From assembly GCF_015679265.1 (NCBI RefSeq), contig NZ_CP064942.1, positions 620,001 through 684,000 on the forward strand: a DNA stretch of 64,000 bases, given 5' to 3'. The stretch is from Pontivivens ytuae. Its GTDB lineage: Bacteria > Pseudomonadota > Alphaproteobacteria > Rhodobacterales > Rhodobacteraceae. Under the pieces are notes generated by a model, which was not told the origin of the DNA, searched no databases, and was given only the letters and a program-made list of their open reading frames with translations. The position numbers and the translations under genes are program-made. Position 1 is the stretch's first letter. Each line of letters opens with the position of its first letter. This document shows, in pieces, positions 34,522 to 43,992 of this stretch.

Positions 34522-35376
34522 CTAGGCCGCAGGGGCCACGCCGGTCCAGTCGCGCCGCGACAGGATGTCCGCCAGGACGTCGAGGGCGGCGCGGATCGGC
34601 GGCTCGAACCGGGCCTCGTGGTGGCAGACGAGCCACTCGTCACGGGTCAGTTCCTCGATCGCATCCGAAAGGCGGATGAGCGCGGGCCGCGTCTCGCCGA
34701 CGAACATGGGCAGGATGACACGACCGAGCCCCGCCTCGGCCATGATCATGCGCAGTTGCGGGTCGTTGGCGGTGGTCACGATCTCCGCCCCGTGGTGCCG
34801 CGAGATCCAGGCTTCGGAGGGCAGCGGCGCGGTTTCGAAACTACCGCCGATCCAGCCGGTGACCTCCTCGGACGTCGCATAGACCGCGTGTTCGATGACC
34901 CCAGTGCGCCGTCCGGCGAGCCAGGGCTGCTCGGGACGGCGGTTGCGGATGCCGATGTCGATCTCGCGCCGGGCGATGTCCAGGTCGCGGTTGCAGTGGA
35001 CGAATTCCGGCACCCAGCCCGCGCTGGGCCGCCAGACGCGGGAGAGATCCTCGGCGAGCTGCAGCCCGGTCCAGGTGCCGGCCGAGATGCGGACGCGCAC
35101 CGGCCCGGTGCCTTCGGCCTGCCAGGTGGCGATCTCGGCCGCGACCGCCTCCATCCGGCGGGCGCGGTCCAGGAGCGCGCGGCCATCCGCAGTGACGGTG
35201 TAGCCCTGCGCGCCGTGGAGGAAGAGCCGGCGGCCGCTCCGCCGCTCGAACGCCTTCATCCGGCGGCTGAGGGTGGCGACGGAGCACCCGGCCTCCTCCG
35301 CTGCGCGGGTCAGGCTGCCGGCGCGGGCCACGGCGGAGAAGAGGGCGATGTCGTCCCAGGCGAGAGTGTTTTGCAT
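34522..35376 (-). CDS. LysR-family transcriptional regulator
   Basis: A 284-residue regulator. The HTH (LFSAVARAGSLTRAAEEAGCSVATLSRRMKAFE) is followed by the substrate-binding fold. I start at the ATG at 35376. It is divergent from the gene pair that ends in a solo LuxR, with about 85 bp between. A TGCATGAATGCA palindrome overlaps its start codon, a possible autoregulatory site. Target unknown. Confidence 0.9.
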   Translation of the reverse strand: MQNTLAWDDIALFSAVARAGSLTRAAEEAGCSVATLSRRMKAFERRSGRRLFLHGAQGYTVTADGRALLDRARRMEAVAAEIATWQAEGTGPVRVRISAGTWTGLQLAEDLSRVWRPSAGWVPEFVHCNRDLDIARREIDIGIRNRRPEQPWLAGRRTGVIEHAVYATSEEVTGWIGGSFETAPLPSEAWISRHHGAEIVTTANDPQLRMIMAEAGLGRVILPMFVGETRPALIRLSDAIEELTRDEWLVCHHEARFEPPIRAALDVLADILSRRDWTGVAPAA

Positions 35377-35461
35377 GAATGCAAAGGTACTCCCGTCCCT
35401 GGCCATGGGCAAGCGGCCTGTCGGCGCACATCTTGGGCCTATCCAGACAGGAGCAGATCCC

Positions 35462-35728
35462 ATGATGCCGATGATTCAGCCACCGCGGCCCGCGCCGCGG
35501 CAACAGACGAGCTATGCCGAGGAGCAGGCCAAATTTGCAAAGATAGAGCAGGAGGCGCGTGCTGCCCGGCGTCTCTACTTCTGGAACGGAGTGCTGCGAC
35601 TCCTTGGCCTCCGCCCTCGCCGCGCAAGACTGTTGCAGGAGGGCGGCGAACACGAAACAATGTGTCGTGCCCTACCAAAACCGCCTCATCGATCGCCTCG
35701 ACATGCTGGCCTCCTGCGGAGCAGATGA
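35462..35728 (+). CDS. Small hypothetical protein overlapping the solo LuxR gene
   Basis: An 88-residue frame starting MMPMIQPPRPAPRQQTSYAEEQ, with one hydrophobic patch (LYFWNGVLRLLGL) and Arg-rich surroundings. GAGCAGATCCC lies before the ATG. It overlaps the start of the LuxR gene by about 60 bp in another frame, so the last 20 residues may be a by-product. Possibly a divergent partner of the LysR gene. Weak support. Confidence 0.4.
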   Translation: MMPMIQPPRPAPRQQTSYAEEQAKFAKIEQEARAARRLYFWNGVLRLLGLRPRRARLLQEGGEHETMCRALPKPPHRSPRHAGLLRSR

Positions 35729-36392
35729 GGCCGGATGGGAACGCGCGGTGGAGCAGATCCGCGCCCACGGCGTGTCCGGCGTCAACATGGGCGAGATGGA
35801 CGCGCGGACGGGCGAGATCCTGTGGATGCGCTCGACCATGTCGGAGGAGTGGATCTCGACCTATATCCGCGAGGACTTCGCCAAGCATGACCCCATGGTG
35901 CACCACGCGATGCGCAGCACCGAGGTGAAAATCCAGGACGTGGCGGACGCCCCGGAGGCGCAGCCCCTGCGCGACATCTATGACAGCATGAAGCAGGAGG
36001 GCCACCAGTGCACCTACGGCCGCGCGTCGCTCACGGCGCGCAAGGATGTGCGCTGCGTGATCAACCTCGCCTCCGACCAGCCGCTGGAGGACTTCATCGC
36101 GGAGGACGGGGAGCCCCTGCTGCGGCTCACGCTGTCGCTGCTGACGGAGCGGTTCGGGCAGGCGAAGTTCGGGGACGTCTATGCGGGCCAGACCGGAACG
36201 CTGACGGGGCGGGAGCGGACGATCCTGCAGCTCATGGGCCTCGGCCTGCGCAACGACCGGATCGCGGAGCGCTGCGGCATCGCGGAAGTGACCGTGCGGA
36301 TGCATATGGCCGCGGCCCGGCGCAAGCTGGGGGCGACGACGCGGGAGCACGCGCTCGCCATCGCGCTGACCCGCGGCCTGATTGATCTTTAG
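35667..36392 (+). CDS. LuxR-type regulator without adjacent synthase (solo)
   Basis: A 241-residue quorum-sensing-type regulator. An autoinducer-binding domain (EEWISTYIREDFAKHDPMV, residues about 55-75) precedes a GerE HTH (LTGRERTILQLMGLGLRNDRIAERCGIAEVTVRMHMAAARRKLG). The Trp/Tyr/Asp ligand residues are kept, but the family Trp near position 85 is replaced (VKIQDV). The start is uncertain: GTG 35667 or ATG 35703. No luxI lies next to it; the only synthase in the window is at 59039, 23 kb away. Confidence 0.85.
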   Translation: MPYQNRLIDRLDMLASCGADEAGWERAVEQIRAHGVSGVNMGEMDARTGEILWMRSTMSEEWISTYIREDFAKHDPMVHHAMRSTEVKIQDVADAPEAQPLRDIYDSMKQEGHQCTYGRASLTARKDVRCVINLASDQPLEDFIAEDGEPLLRLTLSLLTERFGQAKFGDVYAGQTGTLTGRERTILQLMGLGLRNDRIAERCGIAEVTVRMHMAAARRKLGATTREHALAIALTRGLIDL

Positions 36393-36543
36393 CCACACTA
36401 TCGGTTTCGACAGGTTGCCCGCGCGGCCCCCGCTGCGGTCTATTCGCGGGGCCTCCCTTGTCACGCGACCACGTTGGCGGCTGCCGTGCCACCGGAGGCT
36501 ATTGTGGGAGCCTGTGTCGTATCCCAGCCCCCGGATACGGCTT

Positions 36544-36583
36544 GAAACGGGGCGACGGTGTGTCTCGACCGTCGCTCCGTTTC
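36544..36583. terminator. Bidirectional terminator between LuxR and MFS genes
   Basis: GAAACGGGGCGACGGT pairs with ACCGTCGCTCCGTTTC with one mismatch across an 8-base loop. T-rich sequence (TCTACTTTG) follows on the plus side. It lies between convergent genes ending at 36392 and 36594. Confidence 0.8.
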
Positions 36584-36593
36584 TACTTTGTGC

Positions 36594-37784
36594 TCAGGCG
36601 GTTGCGGTGCGCGCGACGATGCGGCGGGTAAAGAGACCCGCGGCGAGCGCGCCGGTGCAGATCAGCACGAGGACAAGGGCGAGACCCGCCCGATCGGAGA
36701 TCACGGCCGGCATCGCTCCGGCCGCCGCGGTGACCACGGCCCCCACGATGACGTTGAGCGCGCTGACGAGGCTCGCGGCACTGCCCGCCAGCTCCGGCCG
36801 GACGGACATCGCGCCGGAATAGGCGGCCGGCAGGGTCAGCCCGTTGCCGATCCCGATTGCCGCAAAACAGCCGAAGTAGAGGGCAAGCGGCACGCCGGTG
36901 ACCGCGAGGACGAGGGCCAGCACCATGCCGCCCATTGAGATGAACCTGCCGAGCAGGATCAGTCGCGGCCCCGGAAAGTGCCGTGCCAGACGCGTCGTCG
37001 CACCGGTCCCGACAATGTAGCCCACCGGCGTGACGGCGAGCGCCAGGCCGACGGCGCCCTGCGACAGAGACTCCGCCTCACCCAAGGTGGGAGCCCCAAG
37101 CATCACGACGAAGACGCAGCAGAGCGACAGGGCGCTGGTGGCCGCATAGCCCCAGAAGCGCCCGTCCCGAAGCAGCCGCGGGTAGTCGGCCATCTGCTCC
37201 CGGAGCGGACGGCCACGGCTGCCATTGGTCTCGCCCAGATCGGCCCAGACGAGGAGCAGCAGGCCGAAGCCCAGCGCGGCGTAAAGCGCGAAGGAGGCCC
37301 GCCAGCCGAAGGCCTCACCCAGCAGTCCGCCGATGAGCGGCGCCACCATGGGGCCGAGCGCCATGGCCATCCCGATCAGCCCGATGCGGCGCGCGGCCTC
37401 CCGCTCCGGCACGGTGTCGCGCACCACGGCCATCGAGAGGGCCGCGCCGGAGGCGACGGCGGCCTGCAGGACGCGCCAGAACAGGAAGCTCTCGATGCTC
37501 TCCGCGCGCAGGCAACCGACCGAGGCCACGAAAAACAGTGCGAGCCCGCCGAGGATCACCGGACGGCGGCCGTAGCGGTCTGAGAGCGGCCCGGCGAAGA
37601 GCTGCACGACCGCCGTCACGAGGAAATAGCCGCTCAGCGACAGGCTGACGGTGGCGTAGCTCGCATCGAACTCCTCCGCGATGGCGGGCAGGCCGGGTAG
37701 GAAGAGGTTGAGCGTCACCACCGACAGCGCGGTCGCGAAGATCAGCGTGATCAGGTGCGGCGGTGTGGTGGCGGGGCGAAGCAC
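36594..37784 (-). CDS. Bcr/CflA-type MFS drug efflux transporter
   Basis: A 396-residue, 12-membrane-segment proton-driven exporter. The motif GPLSDRYGRRPVILGG follows segment 2, and VVRDTVPEREAARRIG with GPMVAPLIGGLLGEAFGWR marks the DHA1/Bcr group. It probably exports amphipathic drugs or small metabolites. Its start (MLRPATTPPHLI) has few hydrophilic residues before segment 1. Terminator downstream at 36544-36583. Substrate unknown. Confidence 0.9.
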   Translation of the reverse strand: MLRPATTPPHLITLIFATALSVVTLNLFLPGLPAIAEEFDASYATVSLSLSGYFLVTAVVQLFAGPLSDRYGRRPVILGGLALFFVASVGCLRAESIESFLFWRVLQAAVASGAALSMAVVRDTVPEREAARRIGLIGMAMALGPMVAPLIGGLLGEAFGWRASFALYAALGFGLLLLVWADLGETNGSRGRPLREQMADYPRLLRDGRFWGYAATSALSLCCVFVVMLGAPTLGEAESLSQGAVGLALAVTPVGYIVGTGATTRLARHFPGPRLILLGRFISMGGMVLALVLAVTGVPLALYFGCFAAIGIGNGLTLPAAYSGAMSVRPELAGSAASLVSALNVIVGAVVTAAAGAMPAVISDRAGLALVLVLICTGALAAGLFTRRIVARTATA

Positions 37785-37835
37785 GGCAGCAATCCGGTTG
37801 AGCCCGTCGCGCCTATCACGGGCGGGCCGCCGGGG

Positions 37836-38270
37836 CTAGGGCCGCGCGACCGCGTTGTGGAAGACCCGGCCGATGAACTCCCCCGTCCGGCGCGAGGTGG
37901 ACGCGGTCACGAGGGTGATCGGGCAGATCGTGGAGCGGTGCTCGTAGTCGAGCACGGGCAGCCGGTAATAGGCGTATTTCGGATCGTCCGTGGGCAGCAT
38001 CCAGCGCCCGCCCAGCGCCTTGCGGAAGACCTCGCCGACATAGATGGCGTAGAGGTTCACCTCCGCCGCGGCCTCCTGCGCCTTGGCATGCTCGATGGAG
38101 GGGAAGCGGTCGAGGATGCGGGCTTCGATCGTGTCGAGGCTCTCGCCCGTGTAGTCGAGCCGGGCCGCGATGTCGGGCGGCACGCTCAGCATCAGCTCGT
38201 CGAGGTAGGCGTCCATATGGGCGAGCCAGTGCTGGAACCGCTCCTGCGCCGCGCTGTCCTCTGTCTGCAT
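37836..38270 (-). CDS. Hypothetical protein
   Basis: A 144-residue soluble protein with no recognised family. It begins MQTEDSAAQERFQHWLAHMDAY. The middle has EVNLYAIYVGEVFRKALGGRW and DPKYAYYRLPVLD, and it ends GRVFHNAVARP. I start at ATG 38270. It lies 52 bp downstream of the glycerophosphodiesterase gene on the same strand, possibly co-transcribed. Confidence 0.6.
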   Translation of the reverse strand: MQTEDSAAQERFQHWLAHMDAYLDELMLSVPPDIAARLDYTGESLDTIEARILDRFPSIEHAKAQEAAAEVNLYAIYVGEVFRKALGGRWMLPTDDPKYAYYRLPVLDYEHRSTICPITLVTASTSRRTGEFIGRVFHNAVARP

Positions 38271-38322
38271 GGTCCGCTCCTGAAGGGTGGGCAGGACGGC
38301 GGACCGCCCTGCCCTTCGGGTC

Positions 38323-39555
38323 TTAGTCCAGACCCATGCAGTTGGCATAGAACGTCGTCGTCGCCGGCCAGTCGGAGAAGATGCCCGCGACGCCCACATC
38401 CTGGGCCAGCACGTGGATCAGCTCCATCATCACGCCGTCATTGCGCTCGACCGCCGCGTCCGCGATGGACTGGTAGTACCAGCCGCCGCCGGTGCCCAGC
38501 GGGCCGGAGCGCTCGATGGTCCAGGTGATGATGTTGAGACCGGCGGCTTGCGCCTCCTCGGCATAGACGGACGGGATGATCTCGCCCGCGTCGTCGAGGG
38601 TCACCAGCATCCAGGTCGGCGGCGCGATGTACTGCACGCCCATCTCGGCAAGCTCGGCCATCGTGGGACGGAAGGTCGAGGCGTCCATCGGGTCGATCAG
38701 GCCCTCATCCTCGTCCTCCGCCTCGTAGCGGTCGTCGAGATAGACCGCCTGCGCACCGAAATCGGGCTCATTCTCGATCCAGTAGAGCACGTCGTCGAGG
38801 TTGAAGGACTGCAGCCACACGCGGGACGGATCGATGCCCGCCGCCTTGTACTCGTCCACCAGCTTCTGGGCGTAGTCCTCCTGGGAGAAACCGTTGAACG
38901 GCATCTCGACGGAGGGCGACTTGAGCTCCGGCGTGAAGTCGGCGCCGAGGCTGTCGAAGAGTTCAATGGACTCCGCATGGGTCATCAGCGTGCCGGTCGT
39001 CGCGGCATAGAGGTCGGTGCGCCAGCCGGCGGTGCCGTCCATGTACTCCTCGACCGTGGTGCCGGCGGAGTTCGCGGCATCCATCTTGCCCTCGAGCGTG
39101 CGGTACTCGGCCAGCGTGATCTCGGACGTCCGGCACTCGGCCACCGCCTCCGTATCGCCGGAGGCCGGGGTGAAGGGCGTCACGCAGGTTTCGGCCAGAT
39201 CGCTGGCAAGGATGTTGGTCGTGGTGTGCAGGTCGTTCTGCGCGTGGCGGCAGACCAGCTCCAGATCCTCGGTGAAGGTCACGTCGCATTCCAGGATGCC
39301 CGCGCCCATGCGCGCGGCGGCGACGTTCGACTCGACCGTATGCTCGGGGAACTGCATCGGCGCACCGCGGTGACCGATGGAGAAGGACGAGGTCTCCCAA
39401 GGACCTTCGCAGGCCTGAAGCTGGGATTTCAGCTCGCCGTCGCGCATCTGGTCGACAAGGAAATAGGGGCGCGGGCCGAGATCGACGGACTGGGCCAGGG
39501 CGGCACCGGCGAACAGCGTTGCGAGCGCCGTCCCCCGAAGAAGGTGCGTCGTCAT
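38323..39555 (-). CDS. Exported glycerophosphodiester phosphodiesterase
   Basis: A 410-residue periplasmic enzyme that hydrolyses glycerophosphodiesters to glycerol 3-phosphate and an alcohol. A signal peptide ([18 protein letters not shown]) leads. Catalytic motifs are [17 protein letters not shown] (near residue 60) and [18 protein letters not shown]. It is longer than GlpQ because of acidic inserts ([13 protein letters not shown]). ATG 39555. It probably scavenges phospholipid head groups. It is not next to the ugp-like importer at 45486-49800. Confidence 0.9.
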   Translation of the reverse strand: MTTHLLRGTALATLFAGAALAQSVDLGPRPYFLVDQMRDGELKSQLQACEGPWETSSFSIGHRGAPMQFPEHTVESNVAAARMGAGILECDVTFTEDLELVCRHAQNDLHTTTNILASDLAETCVTPFTPASGDTEAVAECRTSEITLAEYRTLEGKMDAANSAGTTVEEYMDGTAGWRTDLYAATTGTLMTHAESIELFDSLGADFTPELKSPSVEMPFNGFSQEDYAQKLVDEYKAAGIDPSRVWLQSFNLDDVLYWIENEPDFGAQAVYLDDRYEAEDEDEGLIDPMDASTFRPTMAELAEMGVQYIAPPTWMLVTLDDAGEIIPSVYAEEAQAAGLNIITWTIERSGPLGTGGGWYYQSIADAAVERNDGVMMELIHVLAQDVGVAGIFSDWPATTTFYANCMGLD

Positions 39556-39745
39556 GGTGTTACCTCGCTCTGTTGTGGGGGGTGGTTGAACGCGAGGCAC
39601 TGTCGTCGGCACACGTGACGGTTGAAAGACGCTTTCATGACGCAAATTCCTCCGATCGTTAGCGTTTTGGTGACAATTCGCACCGAGGGTGACCCTACGT
39701 CACGATACAACAGTGGCACGTTCCGCCCCCCACGGAGTAACCCCC

Positions 39746-39910
39746 ATGATGCGACTCGCCGTTTTCCTCCTCCTCTCATGCTACGTCCTGATCGGCCTTT
39801 TCGTGCTGTCCATCGCCCCCACCTCGCTGGGCGCGCCGTTCTTCCTCGGCTGCCTCGCCGTGGGCTCGGCGGTGGTCTGGCGCATGACGGGCCGGATCTC
39901 CGCGATCTGA
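39746..39910 (+). CDS. Small membrane protein
   Basis: A 54-residue protein with two membrane segments (LAVFLLLSCYVLIGLFVLS and LGAPFFLGCLAVGSAVVW). CACGGAG lies 8 bases before the ATG at 39746. It ends 42 bp before guaA on the same strand. No family recognised. Confidence 0.5.
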   Translation: MMRLAVFLLLSCYVLIGLFVLSIAPTSLGAPFFLGCLAVGSAVVWRMTGRISAI

Positions 39911-39952
39911 GCGCGGCTTGCCAGAAGCCGCCGTCTGGCTTAACGGGCGGTC

Positions 39953-41518
39953 ATGACCGATCAGAGCCATGACCGCCTCCTCATCGTGGATTTCGGCTCC
40001 CAGGTGACGCAGCTCATCGCGCGCCGCCTGCGCGAGGCCCGGATCTACTGCGAAATCCATCCGTTCCAGAAGGTGACGGACACCTTCCTCGCCGACTTCG
40101 CGCCGAAGGCGGTGATCCTGTCCGGTGGCCCGGCCAGTGTCACGGAAGCAGGCAGCCCTCGCGCGGCGGAGGGTGTGTTCGGTGCAGGCGTGCCGGTGCT
40201 CGGCATCTGCTACGGCCAGCAGGTGATGATGGAGCAGCTCGGCGGCCGCGTGGAGGCAGGGCACGAGCGTGAGTTCGGCCGCGCCTATGTCGAGCCCACC
40301 GGCGGGCACGGCGACGACGCGATGTTCACCGGCCTGTTCTCCACGGGTCGTGAGGAAGTGTGGATGAGCCACGGTGACCGGGTCACCGCACTCGCCCCCG
40401 GCTTCGAAGTGATCGGTGCCTCGCCCAACGCGCCCTATGCGATCACCGCGGACCCGGCGCGGAAGTTCTACGCGGTGCAGTTCCACCCGGAGGTGCACCA
40501 CACGGTCAACGGCGCGCGGCTCCTGAAGAACTTCACTGATCTCGCGGGCTTCTCCGGCGACTGGACCATGGGCGCCTACCGCGAGGAGGCGATCCGCCAG
40601 ATCCGCGAGCAAGTCGGCTCGGAGAAGGTGATCTGCGGGCTGTCGGGCGGCGTGGACTCTTCCGTCGCCGCGGTGCTGATCCACGAGGCGATCGGCGACC
40701 AGCTCACCTGCGTCTTCGTCGATACCGGCATGATGCGGCAGGGCGAGGCGGAGGAGGTCGTGACCCTCTTCCGCGACCACTACAACATTCCACTGATCCA
40801 TGCGGACGAGGCGGACCTGTTCCTCGATGCGCTAGACGGCGTGACGGACCCGGAGCAGAAGCGCAAGACCATCGGCAAGCTCTTCATCGACGTGTTCGAG
40901 AAGCATGCAAAGTCGGTCGGCGGAGCGAAGTTCCTCGCGCAGGGCACGCTCTATCCCGACGTGATCGAGAGCGTCAGCTTCACCGGCGGCCCCTCGGTCA
41001 CGATCAAGAGCCATCACAACGTGGGCGGCCTGCCCGAGCGGATGGACTTGGCGCTGGTCGAACCGCTGCGCGAGCTCTTCAAGGACGAGGTCCGCGCCCT
41101 GGGCCGCGAGCTTGGCCTGCCCGAGCAGTTCGTCGGCCGGCATCCCTTCCCCGGCCCGGGCCTCGCGATCCGCTGCCCGGGCGAGATCACGCGCGACAAG
41201 CTCGCGATCCTGAGGAAGGCCGACGCGGTCTACCTCGACCAGATCCGCAAGCACGGCCTCTACGACGAGATCTGGCAGGCCTTCGCCGTGCTGCTGCCGG
41301 TGCGCACGGTCGGCGTGATGGGCGACGGGCGGACCTACGACTATGTCTGCGCCCTGCGTGCAGTGACCAGCGTCGACGGGATGACGGCAGACTACTATCC
41401 GTTCTCCCACGAATTCCTCGGCGAAACCGCGACCCGCATCATCAACGAGGTCGACGGCATCAACCGCGTGACCTACGACATCACCTCCAAACCACCGGGC
41501 ACCATCGAGTGGGAATGA
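39953..41518 (+). CDS. guaA: GMP synthase (glutamine-hydrolysing)
   Basis: A 521-residue enzyme converting XMP to GMP. The N-terminal glutaminase shows GICYGQQ (nucleophile Cys near residue 86) and FHPEVHHT. The ATP-pyrophosphatase loop is [12 protein letters not shown], and the C-terminal dimer domain ends [16 protein letters not shown] 39953; complete and of typical length. It is the last core gene before the IS-marked scar region. Confidence 0.98.
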   Translation: MTDQSHDRLLIVDFGSQVTQLIARRLREARIYCEIHPFQKVTDTFLADFAPKAVILSGGPASVTEAGSPRAAEGVFGAGVPVLGICYGQQVMMEQLGGRVEAGHEREFGRAYVEPTGGHGDDAMFTGLFSTGREEVWMSHGDRVTALAPGFEVIGASPNAPYAITADPARKFYAVQFHPEVHHTVNGARLLKNFTDLAGFSGDWTMGAYREEAIRQIREQVGSEKVICGLSGGVDSSVAAVLIHEAIGDQLTCVFVDTGMMRQGEAEEVVTLFRDHYNIPLIHADEADLFLDALDGVTDPEQKRKTIGKLFIDVFEKHAKSVGGAKFLAQGTLYPDVIESVSFTGGPSVTIKSHHNVGGLPERMDLALVEPLRELFKDEVRALGRELGLPEQFVGRHPFPGPGLAIRCPGEITRDKLAILRKADAVYLDQIRKHGLYDEIWQAFAVLLPVRTVGVMGDGRTYDYVCALRAVTSVDGMTADYYPFSHEFLGETATRIINEVDGINRVTYDITSKPPGTIEWE

Positions 41519-41822
41519 TTCCGAAGCGTTGAAGACGATCGGGAGCTATCAGTGAACAGTTGGTAGCCCGTTGTTTTCAAAATAAAAATACCTCTGATAC
41601 ATTCGCCTACTTTCGTCCTGCAAAGAAGTCTGACGACGGGCCGACTGACGGGACATCTTGGACTTGTCACAAGCGCATTTCAGGCATACCGTCATCATAT
41701 TAAGCCCAGTTGACGGTAGTTTTTCGGACTTATCTTACTGATAAGGTTAGGAAAATGAGGAGGTGGAGGCACCGCACTGAGCTGACGGGATTCATGAAAG
41801 GAACCGCCATGCTCACCGATGT
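41519..41822. other. Spacer between guaA and IS copy 2
   Basis: 304 bp without a gene, more AT-rich than guaA. A palindrome CTTATCTTACTGATAAG is at 41729-41745. An ATG at 41809 (AAAGGAACCGCC before it) opens four codons and then runs into the IS, possibly the start of a gene cut by the insertion. The tail of the IS transposase frame also extends into this stretch (stop at 41730). Confidence 0.45.
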
Positions 41823-42707
41823 TGTGTCTGGGCCACTGATCAGGGGTTTCTCTAATATTGTTTCAGGAACGGGTGGGCGCATGTTGAGTGCCTGATGCGG
41901 GCAGGTGTGATTGTACTGCCTGAGCCAGTGATTGATGACGATCTGAGCTTGCTTGGTCGTCGTGAACCACTCCGCATTGAGAACCTCTCGCCGTAATGTC
42001 CCATTGAAGCGCTCGTTGTATCCGTTCTCCCAGGGTGATCCTGGGTAGATGCGGATGGGCTTGATCCCAACACGCCGAAGCCAGCCCTGCATCGCCTCTG
42101 CTGCGAACTCGGGTCCGTTATCGGACCGGATATACTCCGGGGAACCGTGGCGCAGCAGGAGCGGATAGAGTGCTTCGAGAACTTCGTCGGCACCCATCTT
42201 GGTGCGGACCACAACAGCCAAGGCCTGCCGCGTGAACTCGTCGAGAACCGTCAGCATCTTGTAACTGCGCCCATTGCTGAGCTTGTCATGCACGAAGTCT
42301 ATTGCCCAAACATGGTTCGGGTGCGTGGGCCGAAGCCGGATGATCGAGCTGCCCTTGTGGTAGAGCCGCTTGCGCTTTTTGTGCCGCTGCGGAAGCTGCA
42401 ATCCTTCCTCACGCCAGAGCCGCTCGACCTTCTTGTGATTGACCCGCCAGCCTTCCATGTGAAGCAGCTCCGTGATCTTGCGGTAGCCATATCGCCCGTA
42501 CTGCTTCGCCAACCGGATCAGAGCCAACCGTAGCGCATCATCGTCTCTCTGTGTTGGCTGATATTGCAGGGAGCTCCGCGCCAGGCCAATCACCCGGCAG
42601 GTCCGCCGCTCAGACGTGGCAAGCTTCTGGCGTGTGTGAAGGACGGCCTGACGAAGCTCCTCTGTGGTCAGGCCCTGGGCTTTAGGTGGTTCAGGCTTTC
42701 CTTGAGT
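41730..42707 (-). CDS. IS3-family transposase OrfB (copy 2), C-terminally extended
   Basis: The same DDE integrase-type protein as copy 1, made by -1 frameshifting. The upstream limit given is the frame overlap, not a start codon. It differs in one residue (NHTCPHQAL instead of NHTRPHQAL). Because the element has no stop of its own, the frame runs out of the left end and adds about 28 foreign residues (TSVSMAVPFMNPVSS...) to the stop at 41730. Whether this tail harms activity is unknown. Confidence 0.85.
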   Translation of the reverse strand, partial: TQGKPEPPKAQGLTTEELRQAVLHTRQKLATSERRTCRVIGLARSSLQYQPTQRDDDALRLALIRLAKQYGRYGYRKITELLHMEGWRVNHKKVERLWREEGLQLPQRHKKRKRLYHKGSSIIRLRPTHPNHVWAIDFVHDKLSNGRSYKMLTVLDEFTRQALAVVVRTKMGADEVLEALYPLLLRHGSPEYIRSDNGPEFAAEAMQGWLRRVGIKPIRIYPGSPWENGYNERFNGTLRREVLNAEWFTTTKQAQIVINHWLRQYNHTCPHQALNMRPPVPETILEKPLISGPDTTSVSMAVPFMNPVSSVRCLHLLIFLTLSVR

Positions 42708-43010
42708 ATGAGCTTGTCCAGTTCGAGCTCGGCGACGATCTTCTTCAGTCGGGCGTTCTCTTTCTCCAAACTCTTCATCTCCGACAGCTGCGACCGGCCC
42801 ATCCCGCCAAACCGTTTCCGCCAGTTGTAGTATGTCGCATCGCTGATCCCGACGCCGCGGCATGCAGTGGCCACGTCATCGCCCGCCGTCAGCTTCAGCT
42901 CGATCTCACGCAGCAGCTTCAAGATGTCTTCGTCTGAATGTCGCTTCCTCGCCATGCCCAATCCCCCTCTCGCGGCCAATGTAATGGCCCAGTTCTAGGG
43001 GGGAAGGACA
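41823..43010 (-). mobile_element. IS3-family insertion sequence, copy 2
   Basis: A 1188-bp copy of the element at 1914-3101 in the same orientation, with the same ends (TGTGTCTGGGCC ... GAAGGACA). I count three differences: two in one codon (Arg to Cys near the OrfB C-terminus) and one silent in orfA. The flanks show no target duplication (left CCGATGT, right GCCCTGG). The right flank is the end of an esterase gene whose front is absent on the left, so a deletion or recombination followed insertion. Confidence 0.93.
42668..42955 (-). CDS. IS3-family transposase OrfA (copy 2)
   Basis: A 95-residue HTH/leucine-zipper protein identical in sequence to copy 1's OrfA; the one base change near 42840 is silent. 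ATG at 42955, overlapping orfB in the -1 frame. Confidence 0.9.
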   Translation of the reverse strand: MARKRHSDEDILKLLREIELKLTAGDDVATACRGVGISDATYYNWRKRFGGMGRSQLSEMKSLEKENARLKKIVAELELDKLILKESLNHLKPRA

Positions 43011-43158
43011 GCCCTGGTGGAACTGGTTTGGTGGCAATCCGAACGGATGTTGGGATTGGTGGGGATACGCTGGCGAAGACTATCTGAGCCAGGACGCCCC
43101 TCAGATCGCAGCTATCGGGCGAATGGCTGCCGCCCTCGGCGCGCGATTTACAGACTAA
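43011..43158 (+). pseudogene. C-terminal remnant of a PHB-depolymerase-family esterase
   Basis: From the IS right end the frame reads PWWNWFGGNPNGCWDWWGYA, then GEDYLSQDAPQIAAIGRMAAAL, ending at TAA 43156-43158. NPNGCWDWWGY followed by APQ..AI..M is the usual tail of secreted polyhydroxybutyrate-depolymerase/PHB-esterase proteins. The catalytic front part is missing. The gene was destroyed together with the left flank of the IS. Confidence 0.7.
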
Positions 43159-43476
43159 AGGACGGCCCTACTCCTGGTCTGTCTTGCGGAGGAAACTCTG
43201 TTCGCGGCCCATAGCCGACATTGGCCATGGGTTATAGTCGCTGCGGTGCGACCCGTCAGACCGGCCATTCGCTGCTTGCGCGAAATCAAACATCCGATGA
43301 GCTAGCGCTCTGCGGGACCTTGCAGCCGCTCATAGTTCGCAACTTAATGACTGCTTTCGAAGCTCTTTGACTCCAACCTAGGTCGCTGAGAGTGTAGGCG
43401 TTACAAATCCATGGTCGCAGCTAGGAAGTTACACTGGCCCGAGATTTCGATGATTGCAGACGTATTAGGAAACTGA
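43159..43476. other. Spacer without recognised gene
   Basis: 318 bp between the esterase remnant and the next gene. I see no reading frame with coding character, hairpin or RNA gene. Confidence 0.5.
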
Positions 43477-43950
43477 ATGCCCGACGCTTTGACAGGTCTG
43501 CTCTACGGAGTAGGCGTAATTTTGGTCCTCACGCGCTTCCTAGGGGGACAAGACCTTGGGATAATCAAAATACCAAGCCTTACTCCGAGAAATTCAAATC
43601 TTGCTTTGGGCATCGGTACATTCGTCATTTTAATTTTGTTGGCATACGAAAATAGAAATCTTCTGCTTGCCGTTGTGCGTAGCGAACCTGTGCCTTCTAC
43701 CTTAAGATTTACGCCAGATCAGAAGACAGAGATCACGTTGCCCGATGGGGAGACCCTGCAAGCAGTATTGGAAAGTCGAATTTACTCGCAACATGACTAC
43801 GTATACTTACGTTTCGCGGACGACGTTAGGCTTCAACTATATAAGTTAAGGTCGAAGCCGATTGGTTCGGGTAATCAAGGGTGTAGGCTTGAATTGATCT
43901 CGTATAGCGAGGTCCCGCCAACAGCAGATGTCGCACTGGATTGCCCCTAG
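43477..43950 (+). CDS. Hypothetical membrane protein
   Basis: A 157-residue protein of moderately AT-rich DNA. Two membrane segments (TGLLYGVGVILVLTRFLGG and LGIGTFVILILLAYENR) lead to a beta-rich domain (TEITLPDGETLQAVLESRIYS ... DDVRLQLYKLRSK). ATG 43477. No family recognised. It lies within the scar region and is probably acquired DNA. Confidence 0.5.
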   Translation: MPDALTGLLYGVGVILVLTRFLGGQDLGIIKIPSLTPRNSNLALGIGTFVILILLAYENRNLLLAVVRSEPVPSTLRFTPDQKTEITLPDGETLQAVLESRIYSQHDYVYLRFADDVRLQLYKLRSKPIGSGNQGCRLELISYSEVPPTADVALDCP

Positions 43951-43992
43951 CAATATATTCAAATGTGGTAGGCTCTTGAATATGCCCGGATC

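Noticed and set aside
41710..41736. Promoter-like TTGACG ... TATCTT before IS copy 2
   Set aside because: The 15-bp spacer is too short and no intact gene follows.
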